NCBI GenBank assembly: GCA_016930995.1
Contig: JAFGFQ010000002.1
Location: forward strand, 1-12,467
Length of the DNA stretch: 12,467 nucleotides
Direction: 5' to 3'
DNA from: Thermoplasmatota archaeon
Lineage (GTDB): Archaea > Thermoplasmatota > E2 > DHVEG-1
Shown here one piece after another: positions 5,390 to 11,669 of the stretch. Within the stretch, counting starts at the first letter, position 1. Every line of letters begins with the position of its first letter. Below the pieces are notes generated by a model, which saw only the letters and a program-made list of their open reading frames with translations, did not search any database and had not been told where the DNA came from. The position numbers and the translations under genes were made by a program.

Positions 5390-6318
5390 AGGAATTCATC
5401 GAGGACGTCGCGAAACGAAGAGCTATTCAGCGAACGGACTTACTAGAAAAGGACATGAGGATCCATTGGCTCCTCTCCGTCCTCGCGAAGGACAGGTTCT
5501 TTTCCCGTCACTTCGTCTTCAAGGGAGGCACCTGCCTGATCCTCTGCTATCTTGGGCACTACCGGTTCTCCGAGGACATCGATTTCACCTGGCGGCCTCA
5601 GTCCGTGTTTTCCGGGAAGTCGCAGAAGGAAATCAGACGGATGATCTCCGATTACAAGGAGAGGCTCGGTGCGCTGCTGGAAACCATCGCCCGCGTGCAG
5701 GGGTTCGACTTCCGCCTTGAGACGAAGAACACGACGTATGTGGAGTTCGGCGGAGGGAACAAGACAATCACGTTTAAATTGTGGTACGAGTCGGAGATGC
5801 TGATGACCCGCTCGTTCATCAAGGTGCAAATCAATTTCGTCGACCTGCTGCTGTTTGCTATACGCAAGCGCCGCGTCCACAGCCTGCTTGAGGGGACGTC
5901 CGATAAGGAACTGGCCGTACTGTTTGATGAGGAGTATCAACGGTACACGACGCCGGTGTCGCTGGCTACCTATGACATCAAGGAGATTATATGCGAGAAG
6001 GTCCGGGCGATTCTGACGCGCCAGGGGGTGAAGGCACGTGATTTCGTCGATGTCTTTCTGCTTGAGGAGCGGTACGGCATCCGTGTCCGTCCCCTTGCAC
6101 CGCAGATCGTGGAGAAGACGCGCTTCATCCTTGCGCTCTATGAGAAGTATAAGAGGAACCTTGATGAGAAACGAGGATTGATTGCGTCCGGTGAGCTGTT
6201 CCGGTGGGGCACCGAGCAGAATCTTCTCCTGGAGTCGCTCGATGAGGGGAGGTTCTACCGATTCGTCCAGCGGTTCCAGAAAGAACTCCAAGATATCGTC
6301 CGTCTGCTGCCCGAGTAG
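5386..6318 (+). CDS. abiEii: AbiEii-type nucleotidyltransferase toxin
   Basis: A 310-residue protein with the nucleotidyltransferase core of the AbiEii/AbiGii/MenA group: FVFKGGTCL (residues 44-51) and RFSEDIDFTW (60-69), the GG and SxDxD motifs that hold NTP and metal. A downstream EKVRAILTRQGVKARDFVDVFLL segment (204-226) matches the conserved KxRDxxD region. Relatives act as toxins by adding nucleotides to tRNA or other targets, and the pair can abort phage infection. All catalytic positions appear intact, so it is predicted active. It overlaps abiEi by four bases and ends 13 bases before the right-hand radC leader repeat begins. Confidence 0.88.
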   Translation: MKEFIEDVAKRRAIQRTDLLEKDMRIHWLLSVLAKDRFFSRHFVFKGGTCLILCYLGHYRFSEDIDFTWRPQSVFSGKSQKEIRRMISDYKERLGALLETIARVQGFDFRLETKNTTYVEFGGGNKTITFKLWYESEMLMTRSFIKVQINFVDLLLFAIRKRRVHSLLEGTSDKELAVLFDEEYQRYTTPVSLATYDIKEIICEKVRAILTRQGVKARDFVDVFLLEERYGIRVRPLAPQIVEKTRFILALYEKYKRNLDEKRGLIASGELFRWGTEQNLLLESLDEGRFYRFVQRFQKELQDIVRLLPE

Positions 6319-6330
6319 TGTTCAGAGAAG

Positions 6331-6397
6331 TAGAAAAATATAAGAATCACTGAATAATTCTCTTCCTCAATTCTACGAGTCTGGGAGAACTGATGTT
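6331..6397 (+). repeat. Duplicated radC promoter/leader, right copy
   Basis: This is the partner of 4531-4597. The TATA-like AAAAATATAAGA (about 6334-6345) lies some 55-60 bases before the radC ATG, leaving a leader of about 30 bases that contains the conserved CTACGAGTCTGGGAGAACTG and the ribosome-binding GGGAG. Confidence 0.8.
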
Positions 6398-7078
6398 ATG
6401 CGTATCCGTGAGATGCCGTGGTTTGAGCGGCCTGGTGCCCGGTTGCGTCGGCAGGGTGCTGAGGCGTTGTCTGATGCTGAGCTGCTTGCTGTGGTGCTTG
6501 GTCGGGGCAGCAGGGCTGAGAACGTGCTTGACTGTTGCCGTCGGGTGCTGGCTGAGCAGAACCTGGATAAGCTGGCTGGGTTGTCGGTACCTGAGCTGTC
6601 GAGGCTGTTTGGTGGTGATGAGGTCAAGGCGCTGCGGGTGGCAGCAGTCAGTGAGTTGTTCCGTCGTCTGCGTCGGCTGCAGAGCCGGGGGTTTACCCAG
6701 CAGATCTCGTGTGCACAGGATGTGTACCACTGGTTTGCTGCACGGCTGGCTGACAAGAAGAAGGAGCACTTCTACTGCCTGTGCCTTGATACGAAGCATC
6801 GGGTGATTGCTGAGCAGCTGGTCAGCGTGGGGATACTGGATGCCAGTCTGATTCATCCCCGGGAGGTGTTTGCCCCCGCGATAGCGTGTAGTGCCCATGC
6901 GGTGATTCTAGTACATAATCATCCGAGTGGGGCGGCAGAGCCGTCAGTGAATGATAAGGAAGTAACGGAACTATTGATAGAGGCGGGGAGGATGATTGGT
7001 ATTGAGGTGCTGGATCACATTATTGTTGGGAAAGAGTGTTTTAGTTCAATGAAGGATGAAGGATTGATGGAGGGATAG
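6398..7078 (+). CDS. radC: RadC-family JAB/MPN-domain protein
   Basis: A full-length 226-residue RadC. The N-terminal part (REMPWFERPGARLRR, LSDAELLAVVLGRG, then the helix-hairpin-helix-like LSRLFGGDEVKALRVAAVSEL) is followed by a JAMM metalloprotease-like domain. Its glutamate is in KKEHFYCLCLD (E123) and its zinc ligands in VHNHPSGAAEPSVNDKEVT (H173, H175, S183, D186). RadC proteins were long called DNA repair proteins, but their role is unsettled; many sit in mobile or defence islands. Coding is strongly G/T-rich on plus. A 5' fragment of a paralogue with the same leader lies 1.8 kb upstream, beyond AbiE. Confidence 0.92.
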   Translation: MRIREMPWFERPGARLRRQGAEALSDAELLAVVLGRGSRAENVLDCCRRVLAEQNLDKLAGLSVPELSRLFGGDEVKALRVAAVSELFRRLRRLQSRGFTQQISCAQDVYHWFAARLADKKKEHFYCLCLDTKHRVIAEQLVSVGILDASLIHPREVFAPAIACSAHAVILVHNHPSGAAEPSVNDKEVTELLIEAGRMIGIEVLDHIIVGKECFSSMKDEGLMEG

Positions 7079-7100
7079 AAATCATGGTTAGGTTATATTT

Positions 7101-7108
7101 TAAAAAAA
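7101..7108 (-). terminator. Oligo-T terminator candidate after dndE
   Basis: On the minus strand a run of seven T's (7102-7108) follows the dndE stop by about 14 bases. Archaeal RNA polymerase commonly terminates at such runs without a hairpin. Confidence 0.4.
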
Positions 7109-7121
7109 TTAAATATATTTA

Positions 7122-7496
7122 TCATTTTAACTCTGCAAGTTTCATTAAAAAATTAATTGGAGAATTTACCTTCTGATAATCTTTGTATAACATATCGATG
7201 CCCCGTTCGATATGGTTTCTAAAATATTTTGAAAAAAAAGTATCATCATCTATTTGTTTTTTTTCGTGTTGAATTATAAGAGTTTTAAAAATTAGGTCTT
7301 GATCTCCAGTAAGAGTTGGTCTGTTAAATTCCAATCCTTTCCTATCTTTTAGTGAGTAATTTTCTACTGGTTCATCAACAGTAAGTGATTCAGCTACCGC
7401 CAATCTACAGATGATGTTTCGTTTAAGGTCCAGTCTATTTGATAAGAAGGTGAGTTGTTCTGTTGCTGTTTCTGAGATTCGTAATTTATTTTTCAT
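7122..7496 (-). CDS. dndE: DndE-like DNA phosphorothioation protein
   Basis: A 124-residue protein beginning LRISETATEQLTFLSNRLDL and then KRNIICRLAVAESL. This matches the N-terminal helices of DndE ('RLKISxxAxxQLxxLxxRTG...NILCRxAxxxSL'). DndE is a small DNA-binding protein that works with DndC and DndD to put sulfur into the DNA backbone. Length is normal for the family. It begins nine bases after the stop of the dndD remnant on the same strand, the usual dndD-dndE order. With dndD cut and dndB/dndC absent here, it is probably a leftover that cannot modify DNA by itself unless the other parts are elsewhere. Coding is AT-rich, unlike radC beside it. Confidence 0.8.
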   Translation of the reverse strand: MKNKLRISETATEQLTFLSNRLDLKRNIICRLAVAESLTVDEPVENYSLKDRKGLEFNRPTLTGDQDLIFKTLIIQHEKKQIDDDTFFSKYFRNHIERGIDMLYKDYQKVNSPINFLMKLAELK

Positions 7497-7505
7497 GTGA
7501 TAGTC

Positions 7506-8066
7506 CTATTTGAAGAAATACCCTGGTTTGATTTTATCTTGGTCAGTTTGCATTAACGTATAAGATTGATTGATATGGGGTTTGATAAGTGTATAGATAT
7601 TTTGGTCTATTTCTCGATCCTGTGAAAGCAGTATTACTTGACCACTTGCATTCGGGAAGAAATTTTTTGTTATATTTGAGACATGTTTTGTGTCGAGTTT
7701 CGCAAGGGGCGTATCGATAATCATGGGGAGTTTATGTGGTGAAAGTTTTGAAAGTCCCCATAATACTGATATTGCATAAATTTCTTTTTCGCCTTCAGAT
7801 ATACCCTCTTTTTTAATTTGATTTCCATCGTAATCAAAGAGTTCTGTAGTGAACGTATGAGGATCTACTTTTATTTCCATGATCATATCTTCTTTATTTG
7901 CTAGGTCATGATACATTGTTGATATAGTGTATTCAAGATTCTTTGTGTTTAATGTAACCATTTCTTTTACATAATCACTTATCGCGTTGTTGATCCGGTC
8001 AATAATGTCGATTTTTTGGTTATCTTCATCGATGCAGACGATATCTTCTTCATGTTCTTCAATGGT
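7506..8066 (-). pseudogene. dndD: dndD remnant: C-terminal ATPase part only
   Basis: The frame is open from 8066 to 7506 and encodes about 186 residues, while DndD proteins are normally around 650-700. What is left is the end of the SMC-like protein: KEDMIMEIKVDPHTFTTEL, then ISEGEKEIYAISVLWGLSKL (ABC signature), LPMIIDTPLAKLD (Walker B and D-loop) and QVILLSQDREID (H-loop region). The Walker A half and the whole coiled coil are missing, so it cannot bind ATP by itself. The only ATG, at 7961, gives 151 residues; the similarity clearly begins before it. At 8067-8069 a stop closes the frame, exactly where a different gene fragment in another frame ends. That is a deletion or recombination junction. 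Confidence 0.85.
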
Positions 8067-8313
8067 TCAATATACATTGTAATGCAACAACAGAAAAACC
8101 TTCACCCTTACCACGTCCATGATTGATAATAAGATGTATCGGATCAAAGAATCTTGTCTTCACACGTTCCTCGAAGATTCCAACCCCCTCTTCCCATTTC
8201 TGTTGTGAAGAAACATCATTGTCTAAATCATTTAATAAATCAATTCGTAAATTTTTCTAATCTTTACTTTTAAAATTCCCTGCAATTTTTATGTCATCAT
8301 GATTATCCTTCAT
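8059..8313 (-). pseudogene. Broken gene fragment of an uncharacterised family, joined to dndD
   Basis: From ATG 8313 the frame runs MKDNHDDIKIAGNFKSKD, hits a TAG at 8259-8257, then continues KNLRIDLLNDL and KWEEGVGIFEERVKTRFFDP, IHLIINHGRGKGEGFSVVA and LQCILNH to a TGA at 8061-8059. The 'FxxRVxxRFxDPIxLI...GxGFSxVALQCxL' pattern looks like the N-terminal end of a larger uncharacterised family; I recall no function. Two lesions are visible: the in-frame stop and the cut at the dndD junction. TAG could in principle be read as pyrrolysine in some archaea, but the cut end argues for a pseudogene. It diverges from the intact gene at 8433, which may have been its neighbour in the source locus. Confidence 0.55.
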
Positions 8314-8365
8314 TTATGTACACTCCATATTTCAATATTTAGGCACATATTATTCTTTGTTTGAT

Positions 8366-8378
8366 TTTTATAAATAAA
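8366..8378 (+). promoter_or_regulatory. TATA-like box for the gene at 8433
   Basis: TTTATAAATAAAT gives a predicted start near 8398 and a leader of about 35 bases before ATG 8433. A weaker AT-rich box on the opposite strand near 8337 would serve the broken gene at 8313. Confidence 0.4.
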
Positions 8379-8432
8379 TGCTTGTATTCAAATACTACCT
8401 TACTATTTCTATTTTGGCTCGTGTGATTTCAT

Positions 8433-8954
8433 ATGGCTTCATTTACTGCACAAATGCTCGTAGGAGACTCTGATCCGTATCACGGTGGAATCAACCCAAC
8501 ACACTATTTATTTCTCTCAGAAAATAGTCGCCCAGCATGGATTCTTGTTCCACAAAATATTTTTGATAATAAAAAAGTAGAAAAAGGGAAAATTACCTGG
8601 ATACCAAATCTAGATAGTATGCTGGAAGACGCTTTTTTGATGATTGCTATTTATATAATAAAAGACAAAGAAATCGTTAATTTAACAAAAAAATATTTTA
8701 CGAATAGTGAAGAGAACTGGGTGGAACTGTATGAAGACATTTCAATTGATGATCGCTTTCATTTGTACGAAAAATGCAGGCAACTTAAATCAGATATAAG
8801 AATTGTGATAACAGTACTAGACGAATCATCAATCAAAGGGCACCTCAAAATAACAAAAAAATATCGTTTTAATATCACCATCTGTAAACAACAAAAAAGA
8901 AATCAAACAACTTCGAATAAAAAAGATTTCATAAATGATCATAAAATTCATTAG
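8433..8954 (+). CDS. Uncharacterised 173-residue protein
   Basis: I do not recognise a named domain. The N-terminus is distinctive and looks conserved: SFTAQMLVGDSDPYHGGINP, THYLFLSENSRPAWILVPQN, then KITWIPNLDSMLEDAFLMIA. It reads as a compact alpha/beta protein with a beta-strand 'LFLSENSRPAWILVP' and a following helix. The C-terminal 30 residues are Lys/Gln/Asn-rich and probably disordered. There is no signal peptide; one helix (DAFLMIAIYIIKD) is hydrophobic but too short and charged at its ends to be a confident membrane segment. It stands alone, divergent from a broken gene and convergent with the peptidase-RelE gene. A run of T's at 8964-8969 may terminate it. Confidence 0.65.
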   Translation: MASFTAQMLVGDSDPYHGGINPTHYLFLSENSRPAWILVPQNIFDNKKVEKGKITWIPNLDSMLEDAFLMIAIYIIKDKEIVNLTKKYFTNSEENWVELYEDISIDDRFHLYEKCRQLKSDIRIVITVLDESSIKGHLKITKKYRFNITICKQQKRNQTTSNKKDFINDHKIH

Positions 8955-9031
8955 AGTTTTCATAATTTTTTCTATTCTGTTTAATACTAATTACAAATTA
9001 AAACCACATAAATGTAACAGAATATTTTCTT

Positions 9032-9063
9032 AAAAAAAAATAATCTTCTAAAAGTAGATTATT
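9032..9063 (-). terminator. Hairpin plus T-run terminator of the peptidase-RelE gene
   Basis: On the minus strand AATAATCT (9063-9056) pairs perfectly with AGATTATT (9046-9039) across a nine-base loop and is followed directly by a run of T's down to about 9032. The gene's own TAA stop (9061-9059) lies inside the stem. It has the shape of an intrinsic terminator. Confidence 0.6.
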
Positions 9064-10246
9064 TCTTGCCAGGGTTCCTATATACTTCATCATGTTCTGC
9101 GATTCTAAGCAATTCCCATTTGCCGTTATAAGGTTTTAGAGAAAGCCTATACTTTCTATCGATTCTTATTGTAAAGACTGTGTCACATCCTTTAATCTTT
9201 TCAAAACCTAATCCTGAATGATGTATACGATATTCAAGCAAATACATGGCTTTCTCAAATTTAGCTTTTATTTCTTTAGGAAGTTGATTTAAATCGTTAT
9301 CAAATGAACTTGATGTTATGACAGAAGATCTAGGTATTGATTGTATGAATTTTATTACATGATCAGGTTGTTTAACAGTTTGTACGATATAAACCGGGAC
9401 ATCTCCAAAATTTAAATCATGCATATAACAATCAAAGAGATTTTCTAGAGGAGAAATCCCGTGTACAATTGCACTATCTCTTATGCAAGTACCCAGCGTA
9501 CGTCGTCCATTTGTGAAATTCTTTTTCCGTATATATTGATCGAATGCAGAATATCCATTTGGTTGAGATTTCATAAATTTATGTAGGTGTGGACAAACGC
9601 CTTTTTCTCGAAATTTATTATAAGCAAACGCGTTAGCAAGTGCTTCTTCAATAGGTTCATCCTGTGTTTGAGATTTCATATAGACATTCTTTAAATATTC
9701 TGTATAGTACGATTTATGGAAGCATGCAGAGGCTTCAAGAGTTGAAGCTGCAATATCTGTTATGAAATGGAAATACTCGTGAAGGAATAATAATTTGTAA
9801 CCTTGTTGAAGAAAGTCCAATGTATTATAAGGACGGCCGTATTTTGATACTTGAATTATTTTTTCGAAAATATGCTTAACGAGGTAGTATATACCTTTAT
9901 CGAGAATATATATCCCCCAACGATCTGCCGGATTCCAATGGAAGGAACGATACCACGCTAAAGCATCAATACCTCCGGATTTCACTTTTGCATCGAGTTC
10001 TTCAAAATCTACATCTGGTAAAACTTGAATATCGCCATTTGATATGTAGATATACTCGTCTCCATCTAGAGTTCCTATTGAAATATCTTTTCGATCATTG
10101 TCATCTGATAAAATAGATTTGGGTTTAGATTGTTCAATACTATTATGATATTCACTTTCTCTATGATACACATGATGTTGATTAGGAATTTGGCCTTCGA
10201 TTAATTGATGGTGATACAATTCAGAGATTAAATCTGTTATATTCAT
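9059..10246 (-). CDS. HExxH metallopeptidase-like protein with C-terminal RelE-like domain
   Basis: A 395-residue protein in three parts. Residues 1-75 are variable. Residues 80-215 hold a conserved-looking block (GGIDALAWYRSFHWNPADRW, GIYILDKGIYYLV) followed by LLFLHEYFHFITD with a zinc-type HExxH (156-160) and then PIEEALANAFAY (198-209), whose glutamate is the likely third ligand, as in gluzincin or IrrE-like peptidases. Residues 314-395 look like a RelE/ParE toxin: FDNDLNQLPKEIKAKFEKAM, GLGFEKIKG, VFTIRIDRKYRLSLKPYNG and a closing LLRIAEHDEVYRNPG. The last motif is typical of RelE homologues. No separate antitoxin of the usual acidic kind is adjacent. ATG 10246 has a strong GAGGTG six bases before it, and a TATATAAA box sits near 10281-10288. 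The two domain calls are by motif; the idea that the peptidase part controls the toxin part is inference. Confidence 0.7.
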   Translation of the reverse strand: MNITDLISELYHHQLIEGQIPNQHHVYHRESEYHNSIEQSKPKSILSDDNDRKDISIGTLDGDEYIYISNGDIQVLPDVDFEELDAKVKSGGIDALAWYRSFHWNPADRWGIYILDKGIYYLVKHIFEKIIQVSKYGRPYNTLDFLQQGYKLLFLHEYFHFITDIAASTLEASACFHKSYYTEYLKNVYMKSQTQDEPIEEALANAFAYNKFREKGVCPHLHKFMKSQPNGYSAFDQYIRKKNFTNGRRTLGTCIRDSAIVHGISPLENLFDCYMHDLNFGDVPVYIVQTVKQPDHVIKFIQSIPRSSVITSSSFDNDLNQLPKEIKAKFEKAMYLLEYRIHHSGLGFEKIKGCDTVFTIRIDRKYRLSLKPYNGKWELLRIAEHDEVYRNPGKK

Positions 10247-10250
10247 TCCT

Positions 10251-10288
10251 TACACCTCTTATTTCATGTTTCATCATTTTTTTATATA
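10251..10288 (-). promoter_or_regulatory. Promoter and ribosome-binding site of the peptidase-RelE gene
   Basis: On the minus strand TATATAAA (10288-10281) would start transcription near 10259, and GAGGTG (10258-10253) lies six bases before ATG 10246. This fixes the start and suggests the gene has its own promoter besides any read-through from the small gene above it. Confidence 0.5.
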
Positions 10289-10307
10289 GGAGATTTTATG
10301 AAATAGC

Positions 10308-10436
10308 TTATTGTTTTTTCTTTCCTCTTTTATTTTTAGGTTTTAACGTTATAATTTTTTTACGTTTTTTGGCAAAATTTCTTGTACCCGGCTTTGGGGC
10401 TATTGTTTTAAATTGTGGTCTTTTATGAATTGTCAT
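10308..10436 (-). CDS. 42-residue highly basic small protein
   Basis: ATG 10436 to TAA 10308 encodes 42 residues such as HKRPQFKTIAPKPGTRNFAK and KKIITLKPKNKRGKKKQ, with about 17 Lys/Arg and no acidic residue. It reads as a nucleic-acid-binding peptide, a basic tail or a ribosomal-protein-like extension; I recognise no family. It lies 61 bases upstream of the peptidase-RelE gene on the same strand, the place where an antitoxin would usually be. A basic partner for a basic RelE toxin would be unusual, however. No strong ribosome-binding site is visible. It may be a chance frame, although its composition is less random than the AT-rich DNA around it. Confidence 0.4.
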   Translation of the reverse strand: MTIHKRPQFKTIAPKPGTRNFAKKRKKIITLKPKNKRGKKKQ

Positions 10437-10463
10437 TATTATCACACGAATTTTAGTAGTTGT

Positions 10464-10530
10464 TATCATTTATTAAAGCATTCGTTTTTTAGATATGCCT
10501 TATGCTAAAAATTCGATTAATTAAATGATA
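10464..10530. repeat. Long imperfect hairpin in intergenic DNA
   Basis: TATCATTTATTAA at the left end faces TTAATTAAATGATA at the right end. Inside, AGCAT faces ATGCT, and a second, mutually exclusive pairing sets TTTTTTAG against CTAAAAA. The whole element folds on itself over about 67 bases between the basic small gene and the 121-residue gene. It may be a terminator for the upstream operon or a small mobile-element remnant. The rest of the 155-base gap shows nothing else. Confidence 0.4.
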
Positions 10531-10591
10531 TCAGAAATTTGTTACTAAATCGTTCAAAATAAATTTTCCGTCCATCGATGTCTTCATAGTT

Positions 10592-10957
10592 TTATTTTTT
10601 AGTGAGCTCCTCAATAAATTGTAAATCATTTTCCCACTTTTTAATGGCATCAACATATTTTTTATCCTTTCTTTTTTTAGCTGTAAAGATATATCTATGT
10701 AACTCACGTTTCACAATTATTACCCCAAGTTTGATGTAGGCTTTCTCTAAACATCTTCTTCTGAATGACACACTTGTTTTGTGTTGAACGTTATACCCAT
10801 ACTTACGTTTAAGAATCCCTTGCTCTCTCCATGAATCAACTCTTTTTACTTTCCTTCTTTCAATCTTTCGTATATCCTTTCCAAGAAGACTAATTGCATT
10901 ATTACTAGATTTTGTTGGTGATTCCTTGGTATTATAATCATCCAGATTTCGAATCAT
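10592..10957 (-). CDS. Basic helical protein coupled to the zinc-ribbon PIN gene
   Basis: A 121-residue protein of unknown family. ATG 10957 overlaps the TGA of the PIN gene (ATGA), pointing to translational coupling; a GTG at 10966 is an alternative. The N-terminal 30 residues are polar and probably flexible (NTKESPTKSSNN). The rest is Lys/Arg-rich and helical, with KDIRKIERRKVKRVDSWREQ, a possible small hairpin (KRKYGYNVQHKTSVSFRRR) and VDAIKKWENDLQFIEELTKK at the end. It looks like an RNA- or ribosome-binding protein, and the context suggests it works with or restrains the PIN nuclease. That role is inferred from gene order only. Confidence 0.6.
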   Translation of the reverse strand: MIRNLDDYNTKESPTKSSNNAISLLGKDIRKIERRKVKRVDSWREQGILKRKYGYNVQHKTSVSFRRRCLEKAYIKLGVIIVKRELHRYIFTAKKRKDKKYVDAIKKWENDLQFIEELTKK

Positions 10958-11484
10958 CGTTTCCACTTTTTTAAAAACTCTTTAGCAGTGCCAACCCAAA
11001 TACGTCTTGTGTAATTAGATTTCCCTTCTATATATCCCTTTGCTGAGACATTGTAGAAATCAGGATCATAGCTGATGATACCAATGACGCCTGGATTATC
11101 GACAGCTGCTTGAATAATAGATAAATCAGCTTGGGACGGCTGTTTGTCTCTATTTGCTTTTAATTCTTTTAGATCTGGCGAAATTTCCTTTACTTTAAAC
11201 ACGTACCCTGGATCTTTATCATGGCTACCTTTATTTTCAGCAATGACATAGTCTGTCGTCGCAATATCAGGACGTAATAACACCTCTTGACAATCAGCTC
11301 CGTTGTGAGGGTCATTATTTAATGCATGGATGATAATGTTAGCATCAACTAGATAGATTTTTTCTAACCGTTTAAAATTTGCATACCGTTCATCATAGCC
11401 ACACTTCTTAAAATCCGGACAAATCTTTATTTTTGACTCTAGACTACGAACACGCCTTTTGCAGTTTGGACAAGTGAAATGCAT
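10954..11484 (-). CDS. Zinc-ribbon plus PIN-domain nuclease
   Basis: A 176-residue protein in two parts. Residues 5-28 carry CPNC and a second pair C22-x5-C28 (ICPDFKKCGYD), a zinc ribbon. From residue 43 a PIN domain follows: IYLVDANIIIHALNNDP (D47), TTDYVIAENKG (E83), QPSQADLSIIQAA (D120) and GIISYDPDFYNV (D140/D142). All four acidic positions are present, so a metal-dependent RNase is predicted. Archaeal PIN proteins with a zinc ribbon include the Nob1 ribosome-processing nuclease, but there the ribbon is at the C-terminus; here it is at the N-terminus, and the setting is a defence island. GGAG lies seven bases before ATG 11484 and a TTTATAAAA box is at 11528-11536 on the minus strand. It heads a two-gene operon with the basic protein downstream. 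Confidence 0.8.
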   Translation of the reverse strand: MHFTCPNCKRRVRSLESKIKICPDFKKCGYDERYANFKRLEKIYLVDANIIIHALNNDPHNGADCQEVLLRPDIATTDYVIAENKGSHDKDPGYVFKVKEISPDLKELKANRDKQPSQADLSIIQAAVDNPGVIGIISYDPDFYNVSAKGYIEGKSNYTRRIWVGTAKEFLKKWKR

Positions 11485-11540
11485 TGCAACTCCGCCAGAT
11501 TTTTAATACTAATTTAGCTGTATTCCCTTTTATAAATGAA
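11485..11540 (-). promoter_or_regulatory. Promoter and leader of the PIN operon
   Basis: On the minus strand TTTATAAAA (11536-11528) predicts a start near 11507, giving a leader of about 23 bases with a GGAG ribosome-binding site before ATG 11484. The remaining 130 bases up to the divergent gene at 11670 show only AT-rich sequence. Confidence 0.45.
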
Positions 11541-11669
11541 AGATGTTGTATTTATTTATTTCTAATACTTTATGATAATAGTAAAAAAACAACTGAGGAC
11601 ATATAATTTCATATATTATTCATTCTGGGCTGTATCACCATTTATTTAAACAAATGATAGATTTCAAAT

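Noticed and set aside
5443..6291. Long minus-strand open frame (282 codons) opposite abiEii
   Set aside because: It is the mirror of a gene with clear nucleotidyltransferase motifs; its own sequence is low-complexity and matches no family I know.
6347..6898. Minus-strand frame of 183 codons across the radC leader and gene
   Set aside because: It is an antisense shadow of a well-supported RadC gene, with no motif of its own.
8257..8259. In-frame TAG as a pyrrolysine codon
   Set aside because: Possible in some archaea, but the same fragment is cut at the dndD junction and nothing else in the window needs TAG read-through.
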